A DNA stretch of 64,000 bases from Brevipalpus yothersi (GCA_003956705.1 QZCP01000257.1:62001-126000); one strand, 5' to 3'; shown: positions 47,901 through 60,750, numbered from the stretch's first letter. A program made the numbers and translations. The notes: a model not told the origin generated them from the letters alone.

Positions 47901-50900
47901 GTATTTTGATTGTATCCGTGGTGACTGCCCATTTCATCAGAGATTGAGCTAGATAATCTGCTATTCGATCACAATTAGTTCCAATTACAGTAGTTCGAAG
48001 CAATTTTTTGCACAAATCAGCTTCAATAATGTTGGTAAATGAACTGATCATCTCATTGATGAACGCTTCAATCGAATAATCATGATTGAATGCTTTATGG
48101 TAATGTCCAAACAATTGGCTAGACTCAATGGAAGTGTTGGATGGTGATGATTGAGATGATTTTTGGCATTTGAATGATTTAAAATGGTCCAAATATTTTC
48201 TAATAAAAGCAATCAGAGGATATCTTCGCTCATCATCATATGATATATGCTGTTCATTCGGCTCTTTCGAACTCATTTTATCATCAATTTCCACTTCCAT
48301 TGACTTTTGGCAAACACTTAAATACTTTTCAACCGATGAAGTAACCTGTGATCGAGGCTCAATCTCATAATCGAAAGGTTTAAATTCTTGATGGAAATAC
48401 TTGAGATCAGGATGTTCAGCTCGAGTAGGCAAAAAAGTGTGCCTCAAACCTTTCAAGAAAACACCATAAGTGGTTACAGTTCGCAATTCTGGACAAATGA
48501 ATACTTCCAAAGTTGGCTCCTCTTCACCAAATGATGTCTCCAGAGCTTCATTCATAACTTTTGGCTCATAAATAAATTCTTCAACCGATATTGGTGCTCG
48601 AGGATGTCTTCGGCCACCTCGTAGACCGGCTGCCTGAAGTATAGTGTCAAGAAGGCCAACAAATCCACCAGTTGGCTTGATTCGGGCATAAGTTAAATCG
48701 ACCGAAGTACTCACAATACCTTGTAATTTGGGCCCATAACGAAAACCTTGTATTCGACAGGATAAATAGAATCGTTCCGAATCAACTTCTTGAGCATCGA
48801 AACCACTTTCGTCTCTGGTCATGTAAGCTTCGTAATCATGAGTTTGATCTTCATACAATTCACCATACCCGGTAACACACGCAGTGTCCTGGAAACGTAC
48901 GGTAAATTTTTTGGTAACAGGATTGTATTTGACATGAAAATCAACTGATCCTCGAACTATGGTTGCACGATCAAAACGAACATTCCACACTCGGAAACCA
49001 ATCTGATGGAAATCTTTGTTCGACCCATATTTTACCCATGTCATGTGTTTCCATAGGAGATACAGATAACCAGCGGCTGGCATGATAACTCTGTCTTCGA
49101 AAATATGATGAGACACTTCCTCATACTCTGGATCAGATAGATTAACAGAATAAATGATTCCCGTCATATCATCATAAAATCGTCCATATTCTAGTCGATG
49201 AAATTTTTTCTTCTGATAATTCCATACCAACATTGGACTGATTGTTGGACACTCTCGACCGAGAGGAAATTGAACAAACTCATAGATCACACTGAGATCA
49301 GGATTATGACCATCAATGTAAAGTCGACCAAGAGTTTCAAGACAACTGATCAGATCATTTGATTCATGATTGATACCATTTAGATTACCATTCATCTGAT
49401 TTTTAGATGAAATTTTGGAGAATATCTCTAAAGTGGATCGTAGACAAACAATTGTCCAATCATCCTGATCAATGGTTGACTTATCAGTTGAATTGGAAAA
49501 ATTGATGAAACCTGACCGATAGCTTGCCATAATCTTTGACATTGATGGATGAGTGACATTCAAAGGATAACAGCTACCATTTAATTTTTTTGACTTTTGT
49601 ACAAGATTTTTGCTCAACGTTTTGTACAAGGTTTTCTTCTTCTCTAGTCCAGCTGCATAACGGCCTAGAATTTCCGTTTCACATGATGTGATCACAGCAT
49701 CAGGTTGAATGTTCAAAGATTTCACCAAATCTATTAGAAATGATTGCCACAGGAATAGAGTATGATAAGAGGCTGTATTCTCACAAGATTTGATGTCCTG
49801 TGTAAATAATGATCTTCTTAAATCAATTCCACTTTGATCTTGCGAATTCCCTTCAAATTGTTTCAGTGTTTGGTCGAGAAATTTTATCTTCAACAGATCA
49901 TGTGATGGTGGACAATCTGCAGACTCAATGAGTAGGCAAATCTTAGTTTTTTTGGAACAAAAATTGCTTTCCTTCTTAATGATTCCATTCTTATCTAGCA
50001 TGATGAAACTTCGATGATTCATGCCTTCCTCTGGTGTTCGCTTGGACACTTCATGAAGCAAAGTGAGTGTATCTTTTGAGATATCTGAAGCACTATAATG
50101 GAGATAATTATTCATGCATCTCAATCCAAAATCTGTTCGATTACAATGATTTATGAGAATTGGATAGTCGTCAGAACTTAATTTTGTAACGGGCTTCATG
50201 TTACGGCGTAAAATAACATGCCCATTAGAGCCACCAAAACCGAAAGTGTTGACACCGAGAATATCACTATTCAATTTTTCACGTCCTAATATTGGCACAA
50301 TTTTACCATCTTTCAATGCTGGTATATGAGAATTTGGCACCTCATAGCATGCATTGGGTGTCAAAAGTCCTGTTTGAAGAACTTTACAGGCCTTGATGAA
50401 CGCTATACAACCGGCAGTAGCTTCACCATGGCCAACATTTGATTTCACACACCCCAATCTCAATGGCTTATCATTAGAATTTCGATAAGCATCCATGATG
50501 GCTGTTGTTTCAACTGCATCACCTGCCTGGGTTCCTGTAATGTGTGCCTCAATATATTCAATATCAGTGGGTGATATTCCAGAATCTTCCAATGCTCGCC
50601 GCATGGCATCAGTCTGAGCGTGTCGATTAGGGAATGTGATACCTTCCTCAGTATATCCATCATTATTCACACATGTTCCAAGAATTTCACCGTATATACG
50701 TTTTGCATCTTTTTTTCGTTGTAAAACTATCGCCGATACACATTCAGATCGAATAAAGCCATCGGCACGATCATCTAGACACCTTTCATAGCCAGTTGGT
50801 GATAATAGACGAATATCAGCCAGACACATGTTAATAAATGGATCGGTAATTGTGTTGAGTCCACATACTAAGGCCATATCACACAGGCCATACTTAATGT

Positions 50901-51580
50901 GCCAATGGGCTTGAACAAGAGCATCGATTGTGGATGCACATGCTGTGTCCACCGAGAAACATGGACCTTTCCAATCATAATAATAGCACATTCGAGAGAA
51001 TATGTACGTTATATAAGGATTTTTTTTCAGCTCTTCATACGGATCATAACCAATATCTGGTCCAGATAGACCAAGAAAAAAGCCAACTCGCGCACCTCTC
51101 AAATCTTTGGGATCCAAACCTGAAGTTAATTTTAAACACGCAAAATTGTAGGGTTTTCAAGCTTAAAGCGTATCTATGGAATTTTTTTTCGAACAGAAAA
51201 ATCTTCTTTACCTGCATCATAAAGAGCTTCATATACAACTTCATAGAGCATCCGAGCTTGAGGACCCATATCACCCGAATCGCTTTCTGTTTGTCCAAAA
51301 AATTCATGATCGAAATGACAATAATTCCTAAGCTGTCCCATTCTTTTCGGTTGAAATGGTAGTTCTACAATTCATTTGTGTGTGTGTATGTGAAAGATAT
51401 TGATTTTATGTATGTATCAAAAAAAGTGAAAATAAAATTATCACACTTACTTTTGGGATGCTTATCCACTGGTGGAGTGTACAAAATAGATCCATTTAAC
51501 AATTGCTCCCACAGTTGATCAACATTATCGGACTCAGGAAATCGACCTGCAATTCCGGTCAATACCACAGAATCTTTCAT
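44917..51580 (-). CDS. Type I fatty acid synthase-like protein with degenerate acyltransferase and no thioesterase
   Basis: Four exons (51580-51451, 51364-51212, 51119-46395, 46205-44917) join in phase to 2098 residues; animal synthases are usually about 2400-2500. Ketosynthase: Cys155 in DTACAST, His287 in EAHITGTQ and His325 in KSNVGH. The acyltransferase region is shortened by about 110 residues; where GHSLGE is expected (about 572-577) it reads TSCETE. Dehydratase: His766 in HIFEDRVIMP and Asp919 in LLDTILQ. A non-catalytic methyltransferase-like middle follows. Enoylreductase: HAGSGGVGQAA (about 1562-1572). Ketoreductase: GGLGGMG (about 1781-1787), Ser1913 and Tyr1926. Carrier domain: phosphopantetheine Ser2045 in LGLDSLQS. 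The frame stops about 50 residues later, so no thioesterase is encoded. Cytosolic chain elongation with fully reducing cycles is inferred; loading and release must be provided otherwise, or the enzyme is specialised. Confidence 0.93.
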
Positions 51581-51951
51581 GTTATTAAGTTAACTTGATT
51601 TGAATATTTTAGCAGGTTGAAAATCGTTGAAAATTGGAAGCGATACACAGAACAAGAAGTTGTCCGAGCTACATTCATTGGTTGGGCAAAACAGTTAATC
51701 AACTTGTGACCACAGTATGAGGAAATAGATCAGTTAAAGGACGAACATGAATCTGTTCAAATGATTTACGATTTGCTCTCTCTCTCTCATTCTACACACA
51801 AAATGATTCATCCGTATCGGAACAAGAAGATGATTGGGTTTGTCCAATGGTGGTGGTGATGAGGAAACAAATTCTGAGTGATATCAATTTTGATGGAAAA
51901 TTCTTTTCCCAAAATTTCTCCGGAACAAGCATCAATCAACACCCATAAGGA
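51581..51951. other. Spacer between PH-domain gene and fatty acid synthase
   Basis: 371 bases between two genes on the same strand. It should contain the synthase 5' UTR and promoter and the 3' UTR of the PH-domain gene. A short CT run lies near 51775-51790. Nothing else was recognised. Confidence 0.5.
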
Positions 51952-53817
51952 TCAGAAAAAATTGCGACTTGAATTTTCAATAATTTTTGTCATACGAGTC
52001 TTTCTCTTAATATTTCTCGGATGATTAGCAAAATGATTGTTCAACACCAAAGGTGATGATGGCTGAATATATCCTCCTCCTCCACCACCCCCACCACTTC
52101 GTATATGGTGGTGATGAAGTTTTTGTGGCAGTGTAAATGATGATGCACCACCACCACCACCACCGGTTGAAGATGAGCTTGAAGAATAGCTGTTGGCAGA
52201 ATTGGCAGAATTGGCTTCAATATAGTATGAGCTGACCGGTCTCATGCGACGATCAACGGTCAGTATTCTCGGTGGTGGCACAGGAGGTGGCGGTGGTGGA
52301 CTATCGGAATCAAATGAATGATGGGATGGACTTTGGGATGATAATCGGGGAGAATCTGATGGACATGTGGATGGTGCAGCCGGAATTGGTGTTCCGGTTG
52401 AGCTGAGTGATATGAAGGAAAATTCTGAAGCTGCCGATTTAAGTTGGGATGAAGATGCGAATCGTGGCTGGGTTGCGTAGTGTAAAAAAGATGAGCTTGT
52501 GGTTGATGATAGTGATGATTTGAAGGGACGAAATAATTTTGAATGGGTTGGCGTTGGATTGGGTGATGATGAGGAAGATGATAATATTTTTTGGGCATAT
52601 AGTGAACGCTGTGTTAAACTGGGTGATATGGATAGTGTAAATGGACAGGGTCTCAGATGGTATGGATGAGATTCGGAATTTAATAGACGATTATGGTGAT
52701 GATGTGGACCCGTATTGAAGTGTGATGATGGACTTGGTGCAACACCTTTACATTGTGGTGCTAAACGCGGGAAAGTTGGCGGATCTGGCAGTAAATGTGA
52801 AGATGAGCTTGATGATGATATAGAGGAAAGTCTATTATCGAAAGATGATAAAACTGTTGGAAAAAGAGAAGAAGAGGAGAGAAAAGAATTTGAGATGTGT
52901 GCTGAGAAAGAGAACTTGAATGGATGAATGTGAAAAAAATGATGATAAAAAGATGAAAACATGGATCGAAAGAGGGATGAAAGATGAGTAAAGAAGATGA
53001 GATTGGGATGTATGTGATAAGTTTCGTGATAAATTTCACGCTTCTTAGTAATAGGTGTAGTATGATTCACATATATTCAGATAATGATCATGCATTATAG
53101 TTCTTTTTCCATCCATCCAGAATATATACCAGTATATACAGGGGGATAAGTAGGAAGAATAGTTTTTGGTGGATGGATTACGAAAGAGAAAGAGAGAGAG
53201 AGAAAGAGAGAATAGAAAAAGGATGGATAAAAGTGGGTGAAGAATCATCTCAGATCGATATAATTTTAATTTCAATTTGTTTTCATTTCGCTCAACTTAC
53301 CTGATATCCTACTGAGACGCTTCGGATCCACAATTGGGGTTGTTTTAATGTTGATCAATGATGAATTTGATGGAACACGTTTCAGTTGTACACAGCTGTT
53401 CTTGGCATCATTTATACAATTTAACCATTCATTAAGTATTGTATTACTTCCATCCCATAATATTATCTGATCATTGTTTATGTTGAGACAATCATTGACC
53501 AGTGTCACTGATTTGATATCAGTTAAACTGACTTTGAATAAAAATGTGCCCATATCACTGATCTTGGTTTTTTCTTTCTTGAAACAAGCTAAATATGCAT
53601 TAGTGATGATAAAGTAACGCTGTTTCCATTTATGTTTAAAAAAATTACGAAAAGTTCGTCGACCATTAGCGTTCTGCCACAAAAGACCTTTCTTGAATAT
53701 CTTTGAATTGTTACTTATGTTGATTAAATTATTATTCGCATTATCTTTGTCTTTATCTTTATCTTTATCTTTACTTTCATCATCCTTTTTGATGTCAATT
53801 TCTTCTTTTTTGGACAT
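51952..53817 (-). CDS. PH-domain protein with long Ser/Pro/Gly-rich C-terminal region
   Basis: Two exons on the minus strand (53817-53301 and 52853-51952) join in phase to 472 residues. The N-terminus is charged, with a repeated KD run (about 17-24). A pleckstrin homology domain occupies about 40-150: KKGLLWQN start, basic FFKHKWKQRYFIITNAYL strands, and a C-terminal helix with the conserved Trp in NEWLNCINDAK. Exon 2 encodes mostly low-complexity sequence: Ser runs, a proline stretch PPPPPPVPPPR (358-368) that could bind SH3 or EVH1 domains, and two Gly runs near the end. This suggests a membrane-phosphoinositide-binding adaptor, but the family is not recognised. A 447-base intron carries CT-rich sequence before a CCAACAG acceptor. 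Confidence 0.75.
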
Positions 53818-55475
53818 TTTTGCAGAGCAAATGTAGCTTTTTTTTATCTCTCAATTAAGGTATGCAATTGATCACAAACTAAGCCAAAAGCGAAAAAGTT
53901 TTCGGTTTTTTTTCGTTTTGAATATTCAAAAATTTGAAAGATGAAGATGAAAAAGCAAGAAAACAAAACAATATAAACAGAATCACCAGTAAAACTTGTA
54001 TGCAAACGAATACATATACTTTTTATCTTTCTATTTCACTTATATCACTCGAAAAATCTTAAGTAGTAATGGCAATTGTATTGGATTATTTATATCGTAT
54101 ACAAGTTGCACAATAAGAAACAGAAAAACTATCACATCTTCATCATAAATTCACAGTTTTTGTTTCCTCCTTTTACTGAATCAAGTGGATGAGAAGAGTA
54201 ATGGTGATGATGATCAAGGGGAGAGAAGAAGATGATTTCGAATATTCTTGATGGAGAAGGTATAAGGTGAAGGATGCTGCTGATTCAAGTGGCCAGAAGC
54301 ACAGATACACCAATAAGATGTGTGTGTTGATGTTGGAAAAGTGAAGAAATTGAAGAAATTTTGGATGAAAAATTATTCCCAGAAAAACATGTACGAATTG
54401 AAAATAGTGAGTAAACTGTCATCAGACTGTTTAATAGTAGTAATATAACTACTTTGCTTGATGAAACTTGAAATGGAATGAATCCAGTATAAACACATTT
54501 CACGGGTTGTGTGTGTGAATGTTACTCTACTTTAACTTGGTTTCTTTCTTCTTGCAAACTATTTCTTCTAGCCTCTATATTTGAACGTTGAACATATACA
54601 CACATATATATAACATGTACTGGTTGATGATGGTGAGCTTTCTTTTAGATTATTTTTGTATTCCATTTCTTATGAATAAATCACCCAAAATCCAACACCA
54701 CATCTTCATCACTCTTCTTCGTTCACTGGTATTGCTAACTACTTTGCCATCATTTTTCGGTTGTATTTATGTGAGTGTCTGTATTACGAGACTTTCTTCT
54801 TGAAAAACAAGAGCGATAGGAAAAAGTTTCTTATTAATGAATATTTTCTCTACTTAAGTCAGCGATATATATTTTTACATATATGAAGGCTGATGGTTGA
54901 TAGTTGATGCTGGTAGTTGCTTATGACTAATTATGAAGATAAGTGAAGATCAGAAAATTTTTTCTCTCCTTTTCGACCTTCTTCCTACACAAACTGATGA
55001 ACACAACAATTCTCTTCCTCTATGGCAGCTTGATTATTGGATATTTTTGTACTTTCCAATAATGATAATATGTAAATATCCTATGGCAGTAATTAATGAC
55101 TTTTTTTGTGCGGTTGAATACTTTTTATACGGTTCAAGAGTATTGGGTGAGGTGATCGTTAAAATTTGGACTTTGGTGTAATGATGATAGCACCGGTAGT
55201 GACTGTCGAATGATGATGATTTTGATGATTGAATTATACATATTGAAATGATTGGAGAAAAATAAACATATCCAGGAAAAAGAAAAAAGAGAGAGAGAAT
55301 ATTTTAGGGATTGATTTTATCACTTTTTCCTTAGAATTCACACAGATACAATATTGGATTCGCAATTGTTTAGATCATTTGCCAATGCCAATTGTATATA
55401 CATACTCTTACTTATTCTACTTCTTCTTGCTTCTTTTTTCTCGATTCAGACAAAACACAAAACCTTATGTTACTG

Positions 55476-55518
<43 letters not shown>

Positions 55519-56721
55519 TCCATTCTCTCTCCGGTCGATTCAGTGAAACCAGAGAATGTTGATGGTTCCTTTTTCTAACCAAAAATTTTTACTGAAAGAG
55601 GGCCGAGAGAGAGAGACGAGAAGAAAACGAAGAAGATGGACCCAGTAAACATGGACAAGAATACAAAGAAGGATACACAATAGAGGCAAGATCAATCAGA
55701 ATCATGGACACAGTCTATGTGTGTTAGTGAGTAAGATGAATGAGCAGAATTGATACTAACATGGGTGATGAAAATGATATGTATCGATGGCACTTGGAGC
55801 ATACAGACACACACGATGGAAGTGTCAAGATTGATTTCGACTGATTCAAGTGTGAGAGAGAGAAAAAGCAAGACAGAAAATCACCTCCCTATCTAATGAT
55901 GATGATTCTGGGTTGCAAAACAGTATCACAAAAATGAGTCAGAAAAAGAGAGAAAGGAACCTCGAAAAAAAAGTAAAGTTGAAAGTTAATGGCTGGACCA
56001 ATACACCTTACACATACACACTCACACACAAAATGAAGGAAAAGTAAGCATCAAGACCATCATCAAGAATGGGTGATCAAGTGTATATCATCATCAACGG
56101 CAAAGCCAATGTACCTACACACACACACAAGATCAAGTGAAATGTTCCTCATCAAGTCCAACCAGCCAGTAACCAGCATCATCTTTCGTGTGATGATATA
56201 TATAAAGGAAATCAAAATGAGTAAGAAGTGTATAAAGTCCCTCATATAAGTACATAAGTAAGATTCTCTTTCTCTCTCTCTTAGCTTTTTCGATTCGAAC
56301 AGAAGAGAAAGAAAGAGATTCTTCGGACAATGGATGACAAACATTATCATTATCATGAGGCAGGTTGATGATGGTCACTGGTGAGGTAAAAGATGACTGT
56401 TAAGATACGTTTGGAAGAAAATAAATCAAAAGTAAGGTAAGAGAAAGAGAAAATGAGCAAGAAGAAGCTCAAGGAGTAAGAGAAGATAAGACAGATATAG
56501 AGAAAGAGAGAGAAAGGTAGACATTTTACCGGGTCAAGAAATTGTGGAAGAGAAATTGTATCATGCGAGCCCTCAAAATAGCTTTATGCAATTTGAATGA
56601 TAATGATAGAGTATCAGAAGCAAGAATCAGCAGAAGAAAAATTCGAGTATGTATGGTCAATAATAATGATGATGATCGACAGTGAATAGCGAAGAGTATG
56701 CAAGTGATTGTAAATTTTTAC
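53818..56721. other. Gene-poor region upstream of the PH-domain gene
   Basis: AT-rich DNA with a (CT)n run at about 55480-55510 and GA-rich patches near 55855-55945 and 56440-56515. No supported gene. A minus-strand stretch around 56528-56580 (between a TAAAG acceptor-like site and a GTAAAA donor-like site) could be a further small exon of the candidate below, but phase with the next possible exon fails. Confidence 0.4.
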
Positions 56722-57021
56722 CTTTTGTAAATGATGAAAGAAACATTGAAAGCTCTCGATATTGAGGAATCAAAATGTTCTGAGAGAGATCAGAAAGAAG
56801 AGTGATATTTAACAAAAATTCACACAGTTCAGATGATGGTGATGTTGATGACAATCCAGTTGGTAGTAGTACAATATAATCAAAGTATAACACAGTATTT
56901 TGTTTCACTTGTCCGTTAGATCTGAAATGAAATCACTTCAGAACAAAACACTATTGAATCACAATCCAAAACACTAACCGAAAGACCAGCAGATTGAAGT
57001 CATTGCGATGAACGGAAAAGA
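56722..57021 (-). other. Candidate internal exons of an unidentified minus-strand gene
   Basis: Two open segments with splice-like borders: 57021-56979 (43 bases, TTCTTTCAG acceptor, GTTAGT donor) and 56921-56722 (200 bases, ATTTCAG acceptor, GTAAAA donor). The 57-base intron between them matches intron sizes elsewhere in the window, and the frame is kept, reading FSVHRNDFNLLVFRSNGQ and then TVLYFDYIVLLP. The DYIVLLP pattern recalls a strand in laminin-type IV domains, but that is only a loose resemblance. No start, end or full domain could be assembled, so this is a hint rather than a gene call. Confidence 0.3.
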
Positions 57022-57111
57022 CTGAAAGAAAGAACTCCGCCGAAAGACTTTCACACGCATGCAAGGGAGAGAGAGAGAAGAGAGAGAGCAGATCTCTTTT
57101 CTCTCTTTTGC

Positions 57112-57136
57112 TCTCTCTCTCTCTCTCTCTCTCTCA
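57112..57136. repeat. (CT)n run within a CT/GA-rich block 57065-57300
   Basis: A CT tract followed by several short GA tracts over about 240 bases. Opposite-strand complementarity of the CT and GA parts would allow a long imperfect hairpin. Confidence 0.8.
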
Positions 57137-57324
57137 ATCTTCTCTCTCTTTCTTCTTTCTTTCAGGAGGCTGGAGAGAGAGAGAAAGAACAGGAAAGAGA
57201 GGGAGAGAAAGTCTGATCAGGAGAGAGAGAGAGCATCATGATGTAAGAGTGGGAGAGAGAGAGAGTTTTCCGATAAATCCTCATCTTTCTTTCTCTCTCA
57301 GCTTCCCATGAGTTTCTCCTCAGG

Positions 57325-57486
57325 TTAAAATTCCATGGTAACCGAACTCCAAGGATGCTGATCCTCATCCTTTTTTCCTTCTCTCTCTCTTTCTTTCTTT
57401 CCGGGTACATCTTTTAACTCTGCTTCATCTGCTTTCACTTGTCCTTCACCGTTTCGAATTAGCAACTCACGCCATAGACTTGTGAC
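57325..57486 (-). other. Candidate terminal exon of an unidentified minus-strand gene
   Basis: After an acceptor-like GATTCAG, a 53-codon open stretch runs VTSLWRELLIRNGEGQ... to a TAA, ending SSVTMEF. It crosses a short GA tract, which gives a KERERE segment. The first 30 residues look like ordinary protein, but no homologue is recognised and no upstream exon in matching phase was established. It may belong to the same locus as 56722-57021 or be chance. Confidence 0.22.
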
Positions 57487-57780
57487 CTGAATCATGAAAA
57501 ATTTTTTGTACTATTCACATACCCACACACAAACACACACAACACAGTCATGAGAAGATGGGAAGCTGATTCTCATCGGATCGATGTCAACATTCGAAAA
57601 GAAGAGAGATCCTGGTGAGTGTCGCATCAATGGTGGAAAAGAATATCCTCTTCCTTTCTCACATTTGATGGTCCATTTAAAGCCCTATTAATCTGTCTGT
57701 TTGGTCTTTTCCATCCAACCCTAATCTTATTGGAATCAACTTGTGAACTCTCAGATGGCATAGATTTTCATGGGTGCAAG

Positions 57781-57786
<6 letters not shown>

Positions 57787-57825
<39 letters not shown>
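57787..57825. repeat. (CT)n microsatellite
   Basis: CT dinucleotide run of about 39 bases. Confidence 0.9.
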
Positions 57826-57828
<3 letters not shown>

Positions 57829-58326
57829 TTTGTCTTTCTCGAAATTCGTACGACATGAACATTGATTCGTAGTCTTGATTTGGGAGATGGATTAGTTTAT
57901 CGAAGATGCTAATCTAATCGATATTTGGTTAAAATCAGTCATTCAACTATTTTTTGTATCCATTCAAATTAATCTACTTCAATGTTACTGTTTTTCTCTG
58001 ATGGAATTTAGTTCCTGATTCATGGGAAAGATGAACGAACTGGAAGCAAGGGTTGTCTGGATAAGAAGTTTATCTCATCGAAATCAATTCACAAGTCATG
58101 AATCTTATTTCCCAGGAAATAATCAACCATTTCGCTTCATGCAGATCAGTTCAAAGCTTCTAATCAATCAAAAAGAGAGTCAATTGGAATCATTTCAAGT
58201 GAAATGATCAACATTTTGGTATGCAAATCAGAATCATGTTGAAAATTTTCTCCCAAAGCTTACTGGAACGATATGAAATGCAATAGTAAACAAAAAAATG
58301 AGGCCAAAAGTCAGGCAACTGATTAG

Positions 58327-58329
<3 letters not shown>

Positions 58330-58377
<48 letters not shown>
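58330..58377. repeat. (CT)n microsatellite
   Basis: CT dinucleotide run of about 48 bases. Confidence 0.95.
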
Positions 58378-58383
<6 letters not shown>

Positions 58384-60746
58384 ACCATTCACTTGCTTTG
58401 ATTGGAATTTGGCCACGATTTTGTTCTTCTTACCAGTGTCTACATTCTCTCTTTGAGCATCTGATTTTGACTAATACACATACCTAAAGCCGCATCCGAT
58501 TGTCTAATTGAGCCCCAGGGAGGATGCTGGAGCTATATGGAAAGAGAGAGGAGGATAGGATGCTGACATCGAATGGCCTCCTGAAGACTTGATCATTCTT
58601 TTGGAGACTAACTGGAATTCATTTTGATGATGTGGTACTTTGTCATCCATGATGATCATGGCAAAGGTGGTGATGGTGGTGGGTGATGATGATGGAAAGA
58701 GGATGAAGCTTTTCCCATCTTTTCCGGAAATCTTTGCAAGGTAAGCATTATTATTAACAGTTGAACAATCTGTGTTCATCAGTGATTCTTTTTTGCTTTT
58801 CTCTTTTTGATCTCCAGATTAACGCACCCTAACACACATCATTTTGATGATCATCATCATTTGTTGATAAAATATTCATCATCTTCTCATTAGCTCTAAT
58901 TTTTGCTATATTCCCAGAAAAAGTATATGTTCAATGGTTTGTGTGTAGAGAATGATGTTTCTCCCCCGATAAAAGAGACAAAATTCATCTTTTCTTCTCA
59001 TTCTGTTGAGAAATCTTGAGGATCAAGAAATGAAAATTTTCTTCATTTCTCTTTACCTTCATCAAAATTGTCTGCATCATTTACGCAAATCTTGATACAG
59101 ATTCCATTAATCTGACCCTTTTTTTCCAACTGATTTTGTATGCTTGGTGAATGAATAAAAAAAATGTTGGAAGGAAGAAAAAATGAAATGAAATGGATCT
59201 CGGTCTCGAATGCAAATCTCATTCACACACATATACTCACACATTATCTTGTGGAATGATAAAAATTCAAGTGATAGCATAAAATTAAATGATGTGAACT
59301 GTAACGGACATCATGATAAGATTCGTTATCTGTGTCATTCCAACGAAATCGGTCAAGTTTGCCAGAATAATGTACAATAAGATGGAGACTTTGCCATCAA
59401 ATCTAATGATATAATACAAGAAGCAAATGAATAAAAAGATAAAAAAAGTGCATATAAAAGACAATATTCAATTTGAATTTCAAATTTTTATTCTGATCAA
59501 ATTTATTCCCAAAAGGATTACTCAACAAGCTTCCTTCTTATTATTCTTATTTCGTTATAACTTTCTCTCTTGAGCCATTTATTCTATCAAATTTCGTTTG
59601 TTCTATCTCTCTTCCCTGATTTCGATTAACATTTTGTCTCTCTATCTTTTTTTTACTCTTATTCCAACATCCTCTTGAACACTCGGAAATGTTATTATCA
59701 TTTTCGTTCTTCCCTTCAAGCATATATTCCAAACACTGTATATATGAATCATTTTTCATGATTCACTAACAACATCACTTGTTCGCTCATCATCAACCTC
59801 GCAGATGATCTTGAGACATCATCTTTGAGAGCTCTTCATCACATTAGGCAGGTTGAACAGTTTACTATTGCTACTACTCTTTTATCGTTACTGTTGCTGG
59901 TTTGTGTGTGTAGGTGTTAATGATTACCTTGATAATTTAAATGTTCAAGCATCAAATCGAAGTGGCTTCGATTACAGGTTATGGTAGGGAAAATTACTGG
60001 GACAAAACAAACCATATAAAGAGAAGCTCTTTTTTTCCTCAAAGCGAAACCAATTTTTTTGATTTCAACATATTTTATGTACTAGCCAAACCATGTTCTC
60101 AATAGCTTGAGGCTGATAAGATGCTATTGAATATTTTCGGTAGAAATTATTGTCAAAATTTTCCCAGAAAAATATGTAAATGGTGTTCACAATTCGTAGT
60201 ATAACCGAATTTTATCCATTCTTCTCAACAGAATGAATGACTAATTATAGCTTGTGATATCTAGAAGAAAAATTGGAATTTTAATTACTCACAATGATTC
60301 ATAGAATGGGAGAGAAACTTTTTTGGGATAGCTTCATCGATTTTTCGGAGGGATTCAATTTGATTTGGAATGGCTTCATCATTCTCAATTAGAGACATTG
60401 TATGGGTGTGAAAGAATTAATTCAAATTTTCTGATTAGGACATCGATGTATCTTAATCATCACCAGGCAACCATTATCAGAGAGACATTAAAATTGATGA
60501 GTTCGTGACAATTTTTGACAGATTTAGCATTACTAGACTTATTACAGTCTCGGTGTACATATTACGATGATGAAAGTTTCTGAAATCCAAAATTGTTTCA
60601 TGAGAAAATGGAAAGAATCAAGATTCAGAAGTAAAGTAAGTGTAAATGTCTCAACATTTGATATGTTTGATAGACATCGTTAATTTTTTCACTCACTTGA
60701 GCAATCTCATACTATTATGACCATAATTCTAACAGGATCATTTCTC

Positions 60747-60750
<4 letters not shown>

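Noticed and set aside
52854..53070. N-terminal extension of the second PH-protein exon starting at 53070
   Set aside because: It is Phe/Ser/His-rich translated pyrimidine-rich intron; the acceptor CCAACAG marks the true exon start at 52853.
53272..53300. Continuation of the PH-domain frame past the exon 1 donor
   Set aside because: A consensus GTAAGT donor at 53300 and an in-phase acceptor at 52854 give a longer product. The read-through tail is intron.
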